A stretch of 39,028 nucleotides of DNA from Methanobacteriota archaeon (GTDB taxonomy: Archaea; Thermoplasmatota; Poseidoniia; MGIII; CG-Epi1): contig JAAZXG010000010.1 of the NCBI GenBank assembly GCA_014240255.1, positions 1-39,028 on the forward strand, given 5' to 3'. Positions within the stretch are counted from its first letter, which is position 1, and each line of letters opens with the position of its first letter. This document shows positions 16,723 to 25,332 of this stretch, in pieces. The position numbers and the translations under genes were made by a program. The notes below the pieces were generated by a model. That model saw only the letters and a program-made list of their open reading frames with translations, searched no databases and had not been told where the DNA came from.

Positions 16723-17519
16723 TACTCACCCAGTTTCATAGTGAAGTGCAATTTTTGATACTTAAGTATGGATTTAGCACTCCTTGATATATTCCAGAAA
16801 ATAATTAAAATACAGATTCCGGCAGTTGCCATTGCAGTCGCAAATGAGCTTTTAAATTCACTACTTTCGCTTAGTTTAAAAATAGAGATATTCCAATCTC
16901 CATTGCCTAGATAAATAAGAGTAGAACATAACATGAAGGCTAAAAAACCAGAAAAAACAAGTGAACGACTTTTTGTTCGTCCATAAAGTTGTACAATTGG
17001 GGATATTAAAGTTAAGAATAATCCAATACCTACAAGTGTGAAAAATAAGCTCATATATTGAGTTTGAAAATAATTTATTGCACTGACTGGTATTGTTTTA
17101 TTTATCATAGCTTCAAATATCATAAATAATGGCGCATAGGTTGCTAAACCTGCAGCAATAAAGACAATTCTTGCTAACATTATTAATGTTTGAGAATTTT
17201 TACTATCAACTTCCAATTTTTCTAGTTTCTTATAAGTGCGTTTTAATACTAACAAAGAAATTAAGGTCGTTGCACCAACAATTGGCATAAACATAGTTGT
17301 AATGTAAATAATTCCGGTTAATGCCATACTAATGAGAGGGACTTTCATTAGAAAACCTACTTTCGATCCAACATTTTCAAGAATTACTTCACTAAATATG
17401 TAAACTGCGACCGCTTCCAAAATAAAAACTAGAGTCAATAAAAATCCAGCAACAAACATTCTCGAACCAAAGCTACTGTAAATGTATGCATCTGGCTGGT
17501 CTTTGACAAATCTAACCAT
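16722..17519 (-). CDS. Multi-pass membrane protein, unknown
   Basis: A 265-residue protein with about six or seven hydrophobic helices and short Lys-rich loops. I do not recognise its family. It is the promoter-proximal gene of an operon with rfcL, joined by a TAATG overlap. A TTAATTA box, overlapping the hel308 stop codon, is centred 25 nt upstream of ATG 17519. Coupling of a membrane protein to a clamp-loader subunit is odd, and a functional link is unproven. Confidence 0.65.
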   Translation of the reverse strand: MVRFVKDQPDAYIYSSFGSRMFVAGFLLTLVFILEAVAVYIFSEVILENVGSKVGFLMKVPLISMALTGIIYITTMFMPIVGATTLISLLVLKRTYKKLEKLEVDSKNSQTLIMLARIVFIAAGLATYAPLFMIFEAMINKTIPVSAINYFQTQYMSLFFTLVGIGLFLTLISPIVQLYGRTKSRSLVFSGFLAFMLCSTLIYLGNGDWNISIFKLSESSEFKSSFATAMATAGICILIIFWNISRSAKSILKYQKLHFTMKLGE

Positions 17520-17540
17520 TGTATGTCCAGAAGGGTGCTG

Positions 17541-17547
17541 TTAATTA
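17541..17547 (-). promoter_or_regulatory. TATA-like box for the membrane protein-rfcL operon
   Basis: TTAATTA centred 25 nt upstream of ATG 17519; it includes the stop codon of hel308. Confidence 0.4.
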
Positions 17548-19701
17548 GCCTAACTCAAAACGCAGTTGTTCAGAATCGTTCTTTCCAGCGAGCTTTTCAG
17601 CTAACTTTATTCCAATTCCTGGAATAGTATTAAGATCTGAAGGTCTTGCATCTCTGATTGAACTTTGACTTGTGAATCCTGCATTAAATAGAGCTCTGGC
17701 ACGAATTCTACCTACTGAGTCTATTTCGAGTAAAGGCAATAGTTCTTTCCTAATACCATTCTTTACTCTAATCCGTAATTCCGTAATTATTTTAGTATTT
17801 GAAGGTGATAATAGTTCAGCCAGTTCACTCATTGCATAGAGTATCCACTCAGCAGTTTCAACTTTAGCACGAATATCACCAGGAGTAGTCGAATAACGTT
17901 TCAATAAATGTTCTTCAGGTGTTTCTTCAATCCAATCCATTAGTAGTAATGCCGTTTTTAAATCCCATAAGTAAAATTCTAATTCCATATGTTCAACAGG
18001 AGGTGGAAGCATAAGATCACCTTCCATTTGCATAAGATGAGTTAGATATGTTTCCATTTCATTTTTTCTTACATATAGTGAATAGATATCTGGAGTTCTT
18101 GTAAGAGTATGTAATAATCCAAGTGAATTAGCTTCAACATCAGATTCCAATGCATTCTTAATTATTACTCCCGATAATGGATCAATGTATAATTGAGATA
18201 CTTTTCTTCCAAAAGCAGTTGGTTTTAATTTTTCTTCAACTACTTCATTTGCAGGTTGAAATTCATTGTCTTTCTTTCCTTCAATTTCAATTAATTGTTC
18301 TTTATCTAAGAAATCGAGAACTTTATTCAATCGATGTTGAGTTCTCCATAGTTCACCTTGCGCTCCAAAAAGAGTTTTTTCAAGAAACTTGTGTAAACCT
18401 TCTCTAGTATTTATGGTTCCGGAAGTAATCAAAGATAAAAGATGAGTTCTTAACGCAGGTTCACTGCCCAATCTAGAGATTACAGGTTCTGTTTCGCCTT
18501 CAAAATATCGTTCTCTAAAAGAATCAATTTGGTCTTTTTTTTTAGCAACCAATATACCTTGTCCATCAACGTCAAAGCCAGGTCTTCCAGCTCTTCCTAA
18601 CATTTGATGAACTTCTAAGACTGGCAGTGGTTGATTTGATTGGAAAGAAGAATCCCACCGACTTAAATCTCTAATAATAACTCTTCGAGCAGGTAAGTTT
18701 ACACCGGCAGCGAGTGTTGGTGTTGCACATAATGCCTTTAATGACTTTTCTTTAAAAGCAGTTTCAATTATCAGTCGCTGCCTATTTGTTAAACCTGCAT
18801 GATGATAAGCAACACCATTTGTAATTAATTTAGATAAATTGGAATCAACTGATGTAATCTCATCAGCATTTTTTTGAATTTGTTCAGCAAACTTTTCTAA
18901 CTCTTTTCGCTGATCCGAGTTTAATTTCCCCCCAATCATTCTACTTAATTTTTTTGCTTGAGCTTCTGCAGATTTCCGTGTTCCAACAAAGACTAAACAT
19001 TGCTCAGGTAAATTATCAATTGCAATTCCTTCAACACCATCTAATCCCATATACTTTCTTTCACCATCCTCCCATTCCACCGTTCCATCAAGTGATATTC
19101 CTTTTCTGAGAGGGACAGGTCTAAAATTACTCTCAACTAATTCTGCATCCAACCAATTAGCTATTTCTTTTGAATTTGAAACAGTTGCAGAAAGCCCTAT
19201 AATTTGTATATTCTGATTTATCTCTCTAAACTTTGAAAGTGTTATTTCGAGAGTAGGTCCTCTTCCTGAGTCATTCAGTAAATGTATTTCATCAGATACC
19301 AAACATCCGACTTCAGTTAACCAAGAGGGGTTGTGTCTAATTAATGAATCCGCTCTTTCAGAAGTTGAAACGATAATATCATATTTTGATAATCCTCTGG
19401 CCTTATCATAATCTCCAACAGAAACTCCAATCTTTGCCCCGTCCAAAATATTTTTACAGATATCTTTTAACTCATTTACTTTTTCCCATGCCAGTGCTCG
19501 CAAAGGTACAAGATATATTCCTTTTTTTTTAGCTTTTACAGCTCTTATTAAGGCAGCATATGCAACCAATGTTTTTCCTGCAGCAGTCGGTACTGACATT
19601 AATACAGAATTACCTTTTTCAACAAGTGCAATAGCTTCTTTTTGTGGAGGATATAATTCTTTAATTTTTAGATATTCTAATAGTTCAGATAACAACCTCA
19701 C
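17545..19701 (-). CDS. hel308: Hel308-type superfamily 2 DNA helicase
   Basis: A 718-residue ATP-dependent 3'-5' helicase of the Hel308 family, acting at stalled forks. Motif I 'PTAAGKT' (38-44), motif II 'DEIH' (137-140), motif III 'LSATV', motif VI 'QMLGRAGRPGFD', then winged-helix and ratchet domains, and a C-terminal HhH ('LNTIPGIGIKLAEKL'). Length is usual. Its ATG overlaps the upstream membrane-protein gene by 4 nt (ATGA). Confidence 0.93.
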   Translation of the reverse strand: MRLLSELLEYLKIKELYPPQKEAIALVEKGNSVLMSVPTAAGKTLVAYAALIRAVKAKKKGIYLVPLRALAWEKVNELKDICKNILDGAKIGVSVGDYDKARGLSKYDIIVSTSERADSLIRHNPSWLTEVGCLVSDEIHLLNDSGRGPTLEITLSKFREINQNIQIIGLSATVSNSKEIANWLDAELVESNFRPVPLRKGISLDGTVEWEDGERKYMGLDGVEGIAIDNLPEQCLVFVGTRKSAEAQAKKLSRMIGGKLNSDQRKELEKFAEQIQKNADEITSVDSNLSKLITNGVAYHHAGLTNRQRLIIETAFKEKSLKALCATPTLAAGVNLPARRVIIRDLSRWDSSFQSNQPLPVLEVHQMLGRAGRPGFDVDGQGILVAKKKDQIDSFRERYFEGETEPVISRLGSEPALRTHLLSLITSGTINTREGLHKFLEKTLFGAQGELWRTQHRLNKVLDFLDKEQLIEIEGKKDNEFQPANEVVEEKLKPTAFGRKVSQLYIDPLSGVIIKNALESDVEANSLGLLHTLTRTPDIYSLYVRKNEMETYLTHLMQMEGDLMLPPPVEHMELEFYLWDLKTALLLMDWIEETPEEHLLKRYSTTPGDIRAKVETAEWILYAMSELAELLSPSNTKIITELRIRVKNGIRKELLPLLEIDSVGRIRARALFNAGFTSQSSIRDARPSDLNTIPGIGIKLAEKLAGKNDSEQLRFELG

Positions 19702-20237
19702 CAGCTCTCATCTTGATCATTTATGCCAAATTCGGGTTTACTTTGAAATGTCAGATACAATGCAATTGCTCCAAAAAGTGTAGATAACAATAATCCCCCA
19801 AGCCCAATAATTGCAGCTGCACAACCAATTAAAACAAGATTATAGTTTTGTCTCATTACTAATAATGCACCCGCCACAAAAGTAAGAATAGCGCATATTA
19901 ATTCCCAGAACATACCAAATTTTAAAACTTGACGAACAAATGATTCATCAATTTCATTGTCTTCTTGATCAACTTGAATGCCCATTTCACTCATAACTTC
20001 ATTATATTTGATAGTGACTCCTTGTATTTTTTCACTATCATTTAATATTCCATTCATGGTAGTGGCAGTACCTAACAAAATAAATCCAGCTAGAAGTAAA
20101 GCAATAGCAGCCTGCGATGGTTTACTCGTGGCTGGATACAATGAAACCGAACTACTTGTATTTTCTTCATCACCTCCCCAATCTAAGGATTCGTATTGGG
20201 TTTCTTCCCATCCTTCTGATTCATTTTCATCAACCAT
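19698..20237 (-). CDS. Membrane protein with acidic N-terminus, coupled to hel308
   Basis: A 179-residue protein. Residues 1-30 are acidic, then come a helix at about 43-62, a charged loop, and about three C-terminal helices. The C-terminal segment ('RQNYNLVLIGCAAAIIGLGG') resembles the tail of the zinc-ribbon protein at 3044-4249 ('QQNFRMAVIGCLCGVISYG'), indicating a shared membrane domain. It ends inside the hel308 start (ATGA), so the two are co-translated. No known family recognised. Confidence 0.65.
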   Translation of the reverse strand: MVDENESEGWEETQYESLDWGGDEENTSSSVSLYPATSKPSQAAIALLLAGFILLGTATTMNGILNDSEKIQGVTIKYNEVMSEMGIQVDQEDNEIDESFVRQVLKFGMFWELICAILTFVAGALLVMRQNYNLVLIGCAAAIIGLGGLLLSTLFGAIALYLTFQSKPEFGINDQDESW

Positions 20238-20259
20238 TATTCAATCAGTGCTAGTCCTA

Positions 20260-20267
20260 TAATTAAT
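20260..20267 (-). promoter_or_regulatory. TATA-like box for the membrane protein-hel308 operon
   Basis: ATTAATTATA on the minus strand, centred about 26 nt upstream of ATG 20237. Confidence 0.45.
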
Positions 20268-20274
20268 GGTTGCT

Positions 20275-20556
20275 CTAAGAATTTTTTAGACCTTTGATAG
20301 TTCCACTTGTTCTTACAGTAATTATTTTTAGTTCTTCACTTTCATTATTCATAATTTCTCTTGATTTATCTAATAATTTATGATCTACTCTAATAATACC
20401 CTCTTCAACACTTGTTTCAATTAATTTCCATTTTATTTTAGACTCTAAATTTCCAATTTTGTTTCTGAAAAACGTAGTTAAATTACTTTTTGGACCTTTA
20501 TTTGAATGCTTAAAAAGTATATATCTTTTCCTTCCCCTTTTTTCTTTAACTACCAT
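20275..20556 (-). CDS. rnp2: Ribonuclease P protein component 2 (Pop5)
   Basis: A 93-residue Pop5/Rpp14-family protein, one of the archaeal RNase P subunits that support 5' maturation of tRNAs. Recognised by the N-terminal 'GRKRYILFK', the central 'EGIIRVDHKLLDKSR' and the C-terminal 'ITVRTSGTIKGLK', close to archaeal Pop5. Slightly shorter than typical (~100-120). Its ATG overlaps the upstream gene by 1 nt (TAATG). Confidence 0.88.
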   Translation of the reverse strand: MVVKEKRGRKRYILFKHSNKGPKSNLTTFFRNKIGNLESKIKWKLIETSVEEGIIRVDHKLLDKSREIMNNESEELKIITVRTSGTIKGLKNS

Positions 20557-21248
20557 TATTCAAATGCTTTTGTAATATTCTTTATTACGTTTTCTAATTT
20601 TTCTATTCTATCTTTAAGTTCCTTAACTTCTTCTCTCAATTCAGTGTCATCATTATCAGATTTATTATTTTTAAGTTTTTCAATTAACCAAGAGTCAGTT
20701 TCTTCTTTTAATTTAATAATGGAATCTAAGTCATCAGCATTATCTTCATTCTTATTTTCTTCCTTTATTTCTTTAACATCTGCTACAGTATCTTCTTTGA
20801 CTTCATCTATTACTTCCTTAGGTTTTTTTTCAACTTCGTCTTCTTCATTAGTAGTAGTTTGTGATTTTTCTCTATCATAATTTTGTATAGTCGTTATATT
20901 TCCATCACTGTCTGATCTAATTTCTCCAATTTCTGAAAGTTGGTCAAGACCTTTCTTAAATGATTCCATTATCTTCGAATTTTCAGTATCACCTGATGCC
21001 TCTTTATACGCATTAAATAATTCTCCTGAATCCATTTTGTATCCTTCAAGTTTAAGAATATTTAGTAAGATTGCTCTTGGATCATCATTATCCCACACAA
21101 TTTGTTTTTCCTCATTTTTGGTAGTTTCAATAATTTCTTCATCATCCACGATATTTGAGCTTTCTTCAATAGTAACTTCCATATCTTCAATGACTTCTAT
21201 TTCATCAGGTACTTCTTCTTTTGTTTTCTTACTCCATGGATAGGGCAT
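20556..21248 (-). CDS. Acidic coiled-coil protein, unknown, coupled to Pop5
   Basis: A 230-residue highly acidic protein. Residues 1-50 are Glu-rich; 55-120 may form a small folded helical domain ('DPRAILLNILKLEGYKMD'), possibly winged-helix-like; 125-190 are low-complexity Glu/Lys; and 200-230 form a coiled coil with heptad Leu/Ile ('VKELKDRIEKLENVIKNI'). No family recognised. It precedes Pop5 in the same operon, so a link to RNA processing is possible but only by position. Confidence 0.6.
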   Translation of the reverse strand: MPYPWSKKTKEEVPDEIEVIEDMEVTIEESSNIVDDEEIIETTKNEEKQIVWDNDDPRAILLNILKLEGYKMDSGELFNAYKEASGDTENSKIMESFKKGLDQLSEIGEIRSDSDGNITTIQNYDREKSQTTTNEEDEVEKKPKEVIDEVKEDTVADVKEIKEENKNEDNADDLDSIIKLKEETDSWLIEKLKNNKSDNDDTELREEVKELKDRIEKLENVIKNITKAFE

Positions 21249-21267
21249 ATTATCAGAAATAGTGCCG

Positions 21268-21277
21268 TAATATTATA
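21268..21277 (-). promoter_or_regulatory. TATA-like box for the coiled-coil-pop5 operon
   Basis: TATAATATTA centred 24.5 nt upstream of ATG 21248. Confidence 0.5.
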
Positions 21278-21297
21278 GTTGATGCCAACTCAATACG

Positions 21298-21303
21298 TTT
21301 AAT
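21298..21303 (+). promoter_or_regulatory. TATA-like box for DRG GTPase
   Basis: TTTAAT centred 25.5 nt upstream of GTG 21326. A nearer TTAAA (21310) is too close to fit the window-wide spacing. Confidence 0.45.
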
Positions 21304-21325
21304 CCCCCCTTAAACCTGAAGCATT

Positions 21326-22417
21326 GTGTCTCTTACTGATAAAATTTCTGAAATTGAAGAAGAAATTGGTAATACTAAGTACAATAAAGCGACTCAGCAT
21401 CATATAGGTAAATTGAAGGCTAAACTGGCACAGTTAAGAGAAGAAGTAGTAGTTAGTTCTTCAGGCCCAAAAGGAAGTGGTTATGGGGTTCGTAAGGCTG
21501 GAGATGCTACGGTTGCTTTAGTCGGATTACCTAGTGTCGGAAAATCTACATTATTGAATTGCCTTACTGATGCAGATAGCGAGACAGGTTCCTATGCGTT
21601 TACTACTTTAGATGTAGTCCCTGGAGTTCTAAAATATAGAGATGCTAATATTCAAATCTTGGATTTGCCTGGTTTAATTGAAGGTGCGGCAAGAGGTGCT
21701 GGACGCGGTAAGGAAGTTCTTTCAGTTATACGTTCAGCAGATTTGATAATACATGTAGTTGATGCAGTTGAGCCTGCACCACATGTTATTCTCAAAGAAT
21801 TATTTGATTCTGGAGTTCGTTTGAATGACCGTCCTCCAAATGGTAGCGTTTCAAAAACAGGAATTGGAGGAATTGAAGTAATATCTACTATAGGACAAGA
21901 ACTTGAGGAAGAAGCAATCAAAACGATAGTTAGAGAGTATGGTATAGTGAATGCTCAGGTTGTCTTAAGAGAAAAAATAACAATTGATGATTTAGTTGAT
22001 ATTTTAGCTAAAACTAGAGTATATGTTCCTTCTTTTGATGTTATTACCAAGGTAGATATGATTGAAAAAGAGCAATTATCTATTGTTAGAGAAATGTGTA
22101 GTAATAAAAAAATTATTGAAGTAGCTGCACCTTTAGGTAAAGGTATTAAAGAGTTAAAAAAACAGATATATCATTCATTAGATTTCATATCTATATTTAT
22201 GAAACCTCAAGGTGAAAAAGCGGATCTAAAGGAGCCTATGGTTATCCGAAGAGGTACAACTATTGCACAAATATGTCAACGCCTACATCGTGATTTCAAG
22301 CGTAAATTCCGTTATTCACAAGTTTGGGGCCCTTCAGCAAAATTTCCAGGTCAAACAGTAGGTTTAAATCATAATGTTAAGGATCAAGACATCGTGAGCA
22401 TTATAACTCATCGTTGA
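21326..22417 (+). CDS. DRG-family GTPase
   Basis: A 363-residue developmentally-regulated GTP-binding protein, an Obg-superfamily GTPase linked to translation. An N-terminal helical region precedes G1 'GLPSVGKST', G3 'DLPG' and G4 'TKVD', and a C-terminal TGS domain ends in 'VKDQDIVSIITHR'. Length and order match archaeal DRG. GTG start, apparently leaderless. The stop lies 1 nt from the convergent SAP-protein stop. Confidence 0.95.
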   Translation: MSLTDKISEIEEEIGNTKYNKATQHHIGKLKAKLAQLREEVVVSSSGPKGSGYGVRKAGDATVALVGLPSVGKSTLLNCLTDADSETGSYAFTTLDVVPGVLKYRDANIQILDLPGLIEGAARGAGRGKEVLSVIRSADLIIHVVDAVEPAPHVILKELFDSGVRLNDRPPNGSVSKTGIGGIEVISTIGQELEEEAIKTIVREYGIVNAQVVLREKITIDDLVDILAKTRVYVPSFDVITKVDMIEKEQLSIVREMCSNKKIIEVAAPLGKGIKELKKQIYHSLDFISIFMKPQGEKADLKEPMVIRRGTTIAQICQRLHRDFKRKFRYSQVWGPSAKFPGQTVGLNHNVKDQDIVSIITHR

Positions 22418-22418
22418 A

Positions 22419-23330
22419 TTATTTTAGTCTTGCGATTAAGTCAGCTTTCTTACCTGAAGTTTTTAGTCCTTTTTTCTTTAATTCAGCTTTTAATTCAGTT
22501 AATTTCATTGAGTTATAATTCTTTTTAGCTTTACTTGGTTTGGAAGTTTTCTTTGAATCAATTTTTTCAGTTTCGTTCTTTTTGAATAATCCCATAATTC
22601 GGGATGCTCCACTTCCAATTCCCGATTTTACAGCTCCAGCGCCTCTGCCAATTCCTGACGTTACAGCTCCAGCTCCACGCCCAACCGCAGCTCCAGCACT
22701 ACCTATTGCTGATTTAGTTCTAGCACCGCCTGATTTAATCCCATCACCAATTTTACTACCGATACCTGTTGAGTCTTCTTCTACTTCCTTTTTAGTCTCA
22801 ATAACGGTTTTCTTTTCAATTGCTGGTTTACTTTTATTTTTTGGAGTAAGTTTAAGTTTTGATCTTGGTTTAAATACAATATTTGGTTTATCAGTGTCTT
22901 TAATTTTATTTTCATTATATTCTTTACGGGCTGAATCTGTTGCAACAGATTCAGGTAGTTTATCTCCAAATCTATCTTTGTATCTGTCCTCTAAACTTTT
23001 TCCCTTGGGCTCCATCATGTGATCTAATCGCTTATGGATATCCATTAATGGCTTTTCACTCTTTTTTGCCCATCCTACAGTTCCTGGAACTGGAGCTGCT
23101 GGAACTGAATCAGTAGAAACCATCACATTACTATCTGCTGCAACACCAATAGGTGCAATTTCAACAATAGGTTGTGTTACTGGTGCAGCTTGCACAGCTG
23201 GGATTCCTTGGTTAACCGCCGGTTGCAAAACCGGTTGTGCCACTGGTGCTGCCTGAACTGCAGGTACCCCTACAGGCTCTAAGACAGGAGGTCTTTTTTT
23301 TGCTTTTTTCTTTCCGCCGAACCAAGCCAT
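22419..23330 (-). CDS. Low-complexity protein with C-terminal SAP domain
   Basis: A 303-residue protein. A Lys-rich start is followed by Pro/Ala/Val-rich repeats including a near-duplicated 'PAVQAAPV', then a charged middle, an Ala/Gly repeat ('GRGAGAVTSGIG' and 'GRGAGAVKSGIG', 186-235), and a C-terminal SAP motif ('MKLTELKAELKKKGLKTSG', about 271-303). SAP domains bind DNA or RNA, and the protein is very basic overall, so nucleic-acid binding is likely. The Gly/Ala repeat could be a flexible linker or amphipathic membrane-binding segment. A 42-aa ORF lies 4 nt upstream. SAP call solid; function unknown. Confidence 0.75.
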   Translation of the reverse strand: MAWFGGKKKAKKRPPVLEPVGVPAVQAAPVAQPVLQPAVNQGIPAVQAAPVTQPIVEIAPIGVAADSNVMVSTDSVPAAPVPGTVGWAKKSEKPLMDIHKRLDHMMEPKGKSLEDRYKDRFGDKLPESVATDSARKEYNENKIKDTDKPNIVFKPRSKLKLTPKNKSKPAIEKKTVIETKKEVEEDSTGIGSKIGDGIKSGGARTKSAIGSAGAAVGRGAGAVTSGIGRGAGAVKSGIGSGASRIMGLFKKNETEKIDSKKTSKPSKAKKNYNSMKLTELKAELKKKGLKTSGKKADLIARLK

Positions 23331-23334
23331 ATTT

Positions 23335-23463
23335 TTACCAATATTTTTTAACGATGTCTACCACTTTCTCAAAGAGGCTAAAAAGTGTTGGAGAACTCTT
23401 TGCTCTTCTGTTTGAAGAACCGTTTCCAAGTGTTATTTCAGACCCTTTTTCATCTGGTGACAT
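23335..23463 (-). CDS. Small 42-aa ORF upstream of the SAP-domain gene
   Basis: Not in the ORF track. ATG 23463 opens 42 codons ending in TAA 4 nt before the SAP-protein ATG. The N-terminal half is Ser-rich and polar; the C-terminal half ('LFSLFEKVVDIVKKYW') could form an amphipathic helix. Support comes from a TTTTAATT box centred 25.5 nt upstream and the tight spacing to the next gene. An overlapping 41-codon plus-strand frame exists, so coding status is uncertain. Confidence 0.45.
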   Translation of the reverse strand: MSPDEKGSEITLGNGSSNRRAKSSPTLFSLFEKVVDIVKKYW

Positions 23464-23484
23464 TTATATGTATTTATAGTAATC

Positions 23485-23492
23485 AATTAAAA
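23485..23492 (-). promoter_or_regulatory. TATA-like box for the 42-aa ORF-SAP operon
   Basis: TTTTAATT centred 25.5 nt upstream of ATG 23463. A second AT motif, TATAAATA, lies about 10 nt downstream. Confidence 0.4.
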
Positions 23493-23499
23493 GCTTGTT

Positions 23500-25332
23500 T
23501 CACTCTCTTTTTTCTTGCCAACTGGTCTTTTTGCTACCTAATCTATGCCTGTTGTAAGCTTTTATGATATCTCCTTTTGTAATAATTCCTATTAATTCTT
23601 TGTTATCTGTTTTACTGACAACAGGTAAATGGCTTATTTCTTTATAACTCAATGAATCTAATGCTTGAGCTAAGGTTTCATGCTTGGTAATTGTAATTAA
23701 ATCAGTTACACAATAATCTTTTACCGTTAGATGTCTTTCATGTTTAACTGCAGCTTCATGTATGTCTGACCAAGTTATTATTCCATATAATTCTCCATTA
23801 TTATTTAGAACTGGTAAACTCATATGTCCTGTATCTTCTATCATTTGTAATGCCACTTCCAACGGCTGCTCAGGTTTAATGGTTAGAACATCTTCAGACA
23901 TGGCCTCTTTGACTTCTATCATTCTCATTAAATCTTGTCCAGCTCCTAAATCAATATTAATTCCTCTTCTAGCTAATTTTGAGGTGTAAAAAGAATGTTC
24001 AGAAATAACATAGCAGACTGCATCTGCAACAACACACGATAGCATTAATGGTAATATTATTTCATAGGTGGCCGTCATTTCAAATAAAAGTACAATTGCA
24101 GTTAAGGTTGCACGTGTAGTAGAAGCTACGAAGGCAGCCATTCCAACTAATGCAAAAGCGCCAGGATGACTTATAATGCCAATATCGTAAAGGACTAACC
24201 CTAGTCCAGCACCAATTGCAGCGCCAATGAATAAACTAGGTGTAAATATACCACCTGAACCACCACTTCCAATTGATATAGATGTAGCAATTATTTTCAG
24301 AGCCATAATAGATAATACAAAAATTAATAGACTAGCAATTCCTGAGTTAATGTCAGTATCTACTGGAAAACTCTCTCCAATTATAAGTCCATCAGAATTA
24401 TCAGAATCCAAGGATATTAAATCAGAAGTAACATCAAAACCGTTTCCTAGTACATGAGGAAAGGAAAGCGCAATTAGTCCAACACAAAGCCCTCCTAAAC
24501 AGGTTCTTAATGGAACTGGTATTCCTTTAATATTTTCAATATTGTCCTCGACAAAATTCATTAATTTTATAAAAATTGAAGCAGCTAAACCGACTATCAA
24601 ACCTAGAATTATATAGAAGGGATATTCAATCGGCGAACCTAGGCTATAATGTGGTATCTTATCAAATGCAGCAACATCTCCAGCTAAACTTCGACTTACT
24701 GTGGTGGCTATTACTGCGGCAACTACAATTGGAATAAAGGACCTAGTTTTGAGCTCAGCTAGAATTAATTCTATTGCAAATAAAACACCACCTAAAGGTG
24801 CATTGAATGCAGCTGTAATTGCACTTGCAGCTCCACAGCCAATAATCGTTCTTGTTTCTTCTACAGTTTTCCCGGTCCGTTGTCCGATTTCAGAGCCTAT
24901 TGTTGAAGAAATAACAATCATTGGCCCCACACGTCCTAGTGACATTCCAGATCCAATACTTGCAGCTGAAGCAAAGAATTTAGCCACTGCCTTTTTTGCA
25001 CTTAATCTAGCTTGTTTCACTGCCACAGCTTCCATTACGATTGGTACTCCTGCTCCTTTTGCATCTTTTGATCCGTATTCAATAATTAGGCCTGCAATCA
25101 AACCGCCTAAAGCAGGTATGAAAATAATCAACCATTCATTTTCGGTATTTCTTAATGAATGATTAACAAAACTATCGCCATAGAAGAATTCTTTAATTAT
25201 ATTAGTTAAATTTATGAATATCCAAGTTATAAATGCAGCCAAAGCTCCTGTTAAAGCTGCTAAAATATTTATTTGTAACATTGGAGATTTTATAACTTCA
25301 TCTAGTCTTTTTTTTACTTCAGAATCTTTCAT
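23500..25332 (-). CDS. CLC-family chloride channel with C-terminal CBS pair, channel-like active site
   Basis: A 610-residue CLC protein with a membrane domain (about 1-440) and two CBS domains (about 475-600). Filter motifs are present: 'AKGAGVP' (usual GSGIP, with Ser replaced by Ala), 'GSGMSLGRVGP' and 'GGIFTPSLFIGAAIG'. The external gating glutamate of GREGP is Val135, as in kidney ClC-K, and the position of the internal proton glutamate (E203 of E. coli ClC) is Leu189. Both residues needed for 2Cl-/H+ exchange are therefore missing, predicting a passive anion channel. CBS domains often bind adenine nucleotides. ATG overlaps map (ATGA); last gene of the sua5-map-clc operon. Confidence 0.92.
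   Translation of the reverse strand: MKDSEVKKRLDEVIKSPMLQINILAALTGALAAFITWIFINLTNIIKEFFYGDSFVNHSLRNTENEWLIIFIPALGGLIAGLIIEYGSKDAKGAGVPIVMEAVAVKQARLSAKKAVAKFFASAASIGSGMSLGRVGPMIVISSTIGSEIGQRTGKTVEETRTIIGCGAASAITAAFNAPLGGVLFAIELILAELKTRSFIPIVVAAVIATTVSRSLAGDVAAFDKIPHYSLGSPIEYPFYIILGLIVGLAASIFIKLMNFVEDNIENIKGIPVPLRTCLGGLCVGLIALSFPHVLGNGFDVTSDLISLDSDNSDGLIIGESFPVDTDINSGIASLLIFVLSIMALKIIATSISIGSGGSGGIFTPSLFIGAAIGAGLGLVLYDIGIISHPGAFALVGMAAFVASTTRATLTAIVLLFEMTATYEIILPLMLSCVVADAVCYVISEHSFYTSKLARRGINIDLGAGQDLMRMIEVKEAMSEDVLTIKPEQPLEVALQMIEDTGHMSLPVLNNNGELYGIITWSDIHEAAVKHERHLTVKDYCVTDLITITKHETLAQALDSLSYKEISHLPVVSKTDNKELIGIITKGDIIKAYNRHRLGSKKTSWQEKRE

Noticed and set aside
22540-23022. Plus-strand 160-aa ORF
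   Set aside because: Antisense to the Ala/Gly/Lys-rich SAP protein; its Pro/Leu bias is what such a shadow would give.
23354-23479. Plus-strand ORF of 41 codons (part of 23237..23479)
   Set aside because: It overlaps the minus-strand 42-aa frame, which has better promoter spacing and sits tightly upstream of the SAP gene.
24701-25162. Plus-strand 153-aa ORF
   Set aside because: Antisense shadow of the CLC membrane domain, whose motifs are unmistakable.
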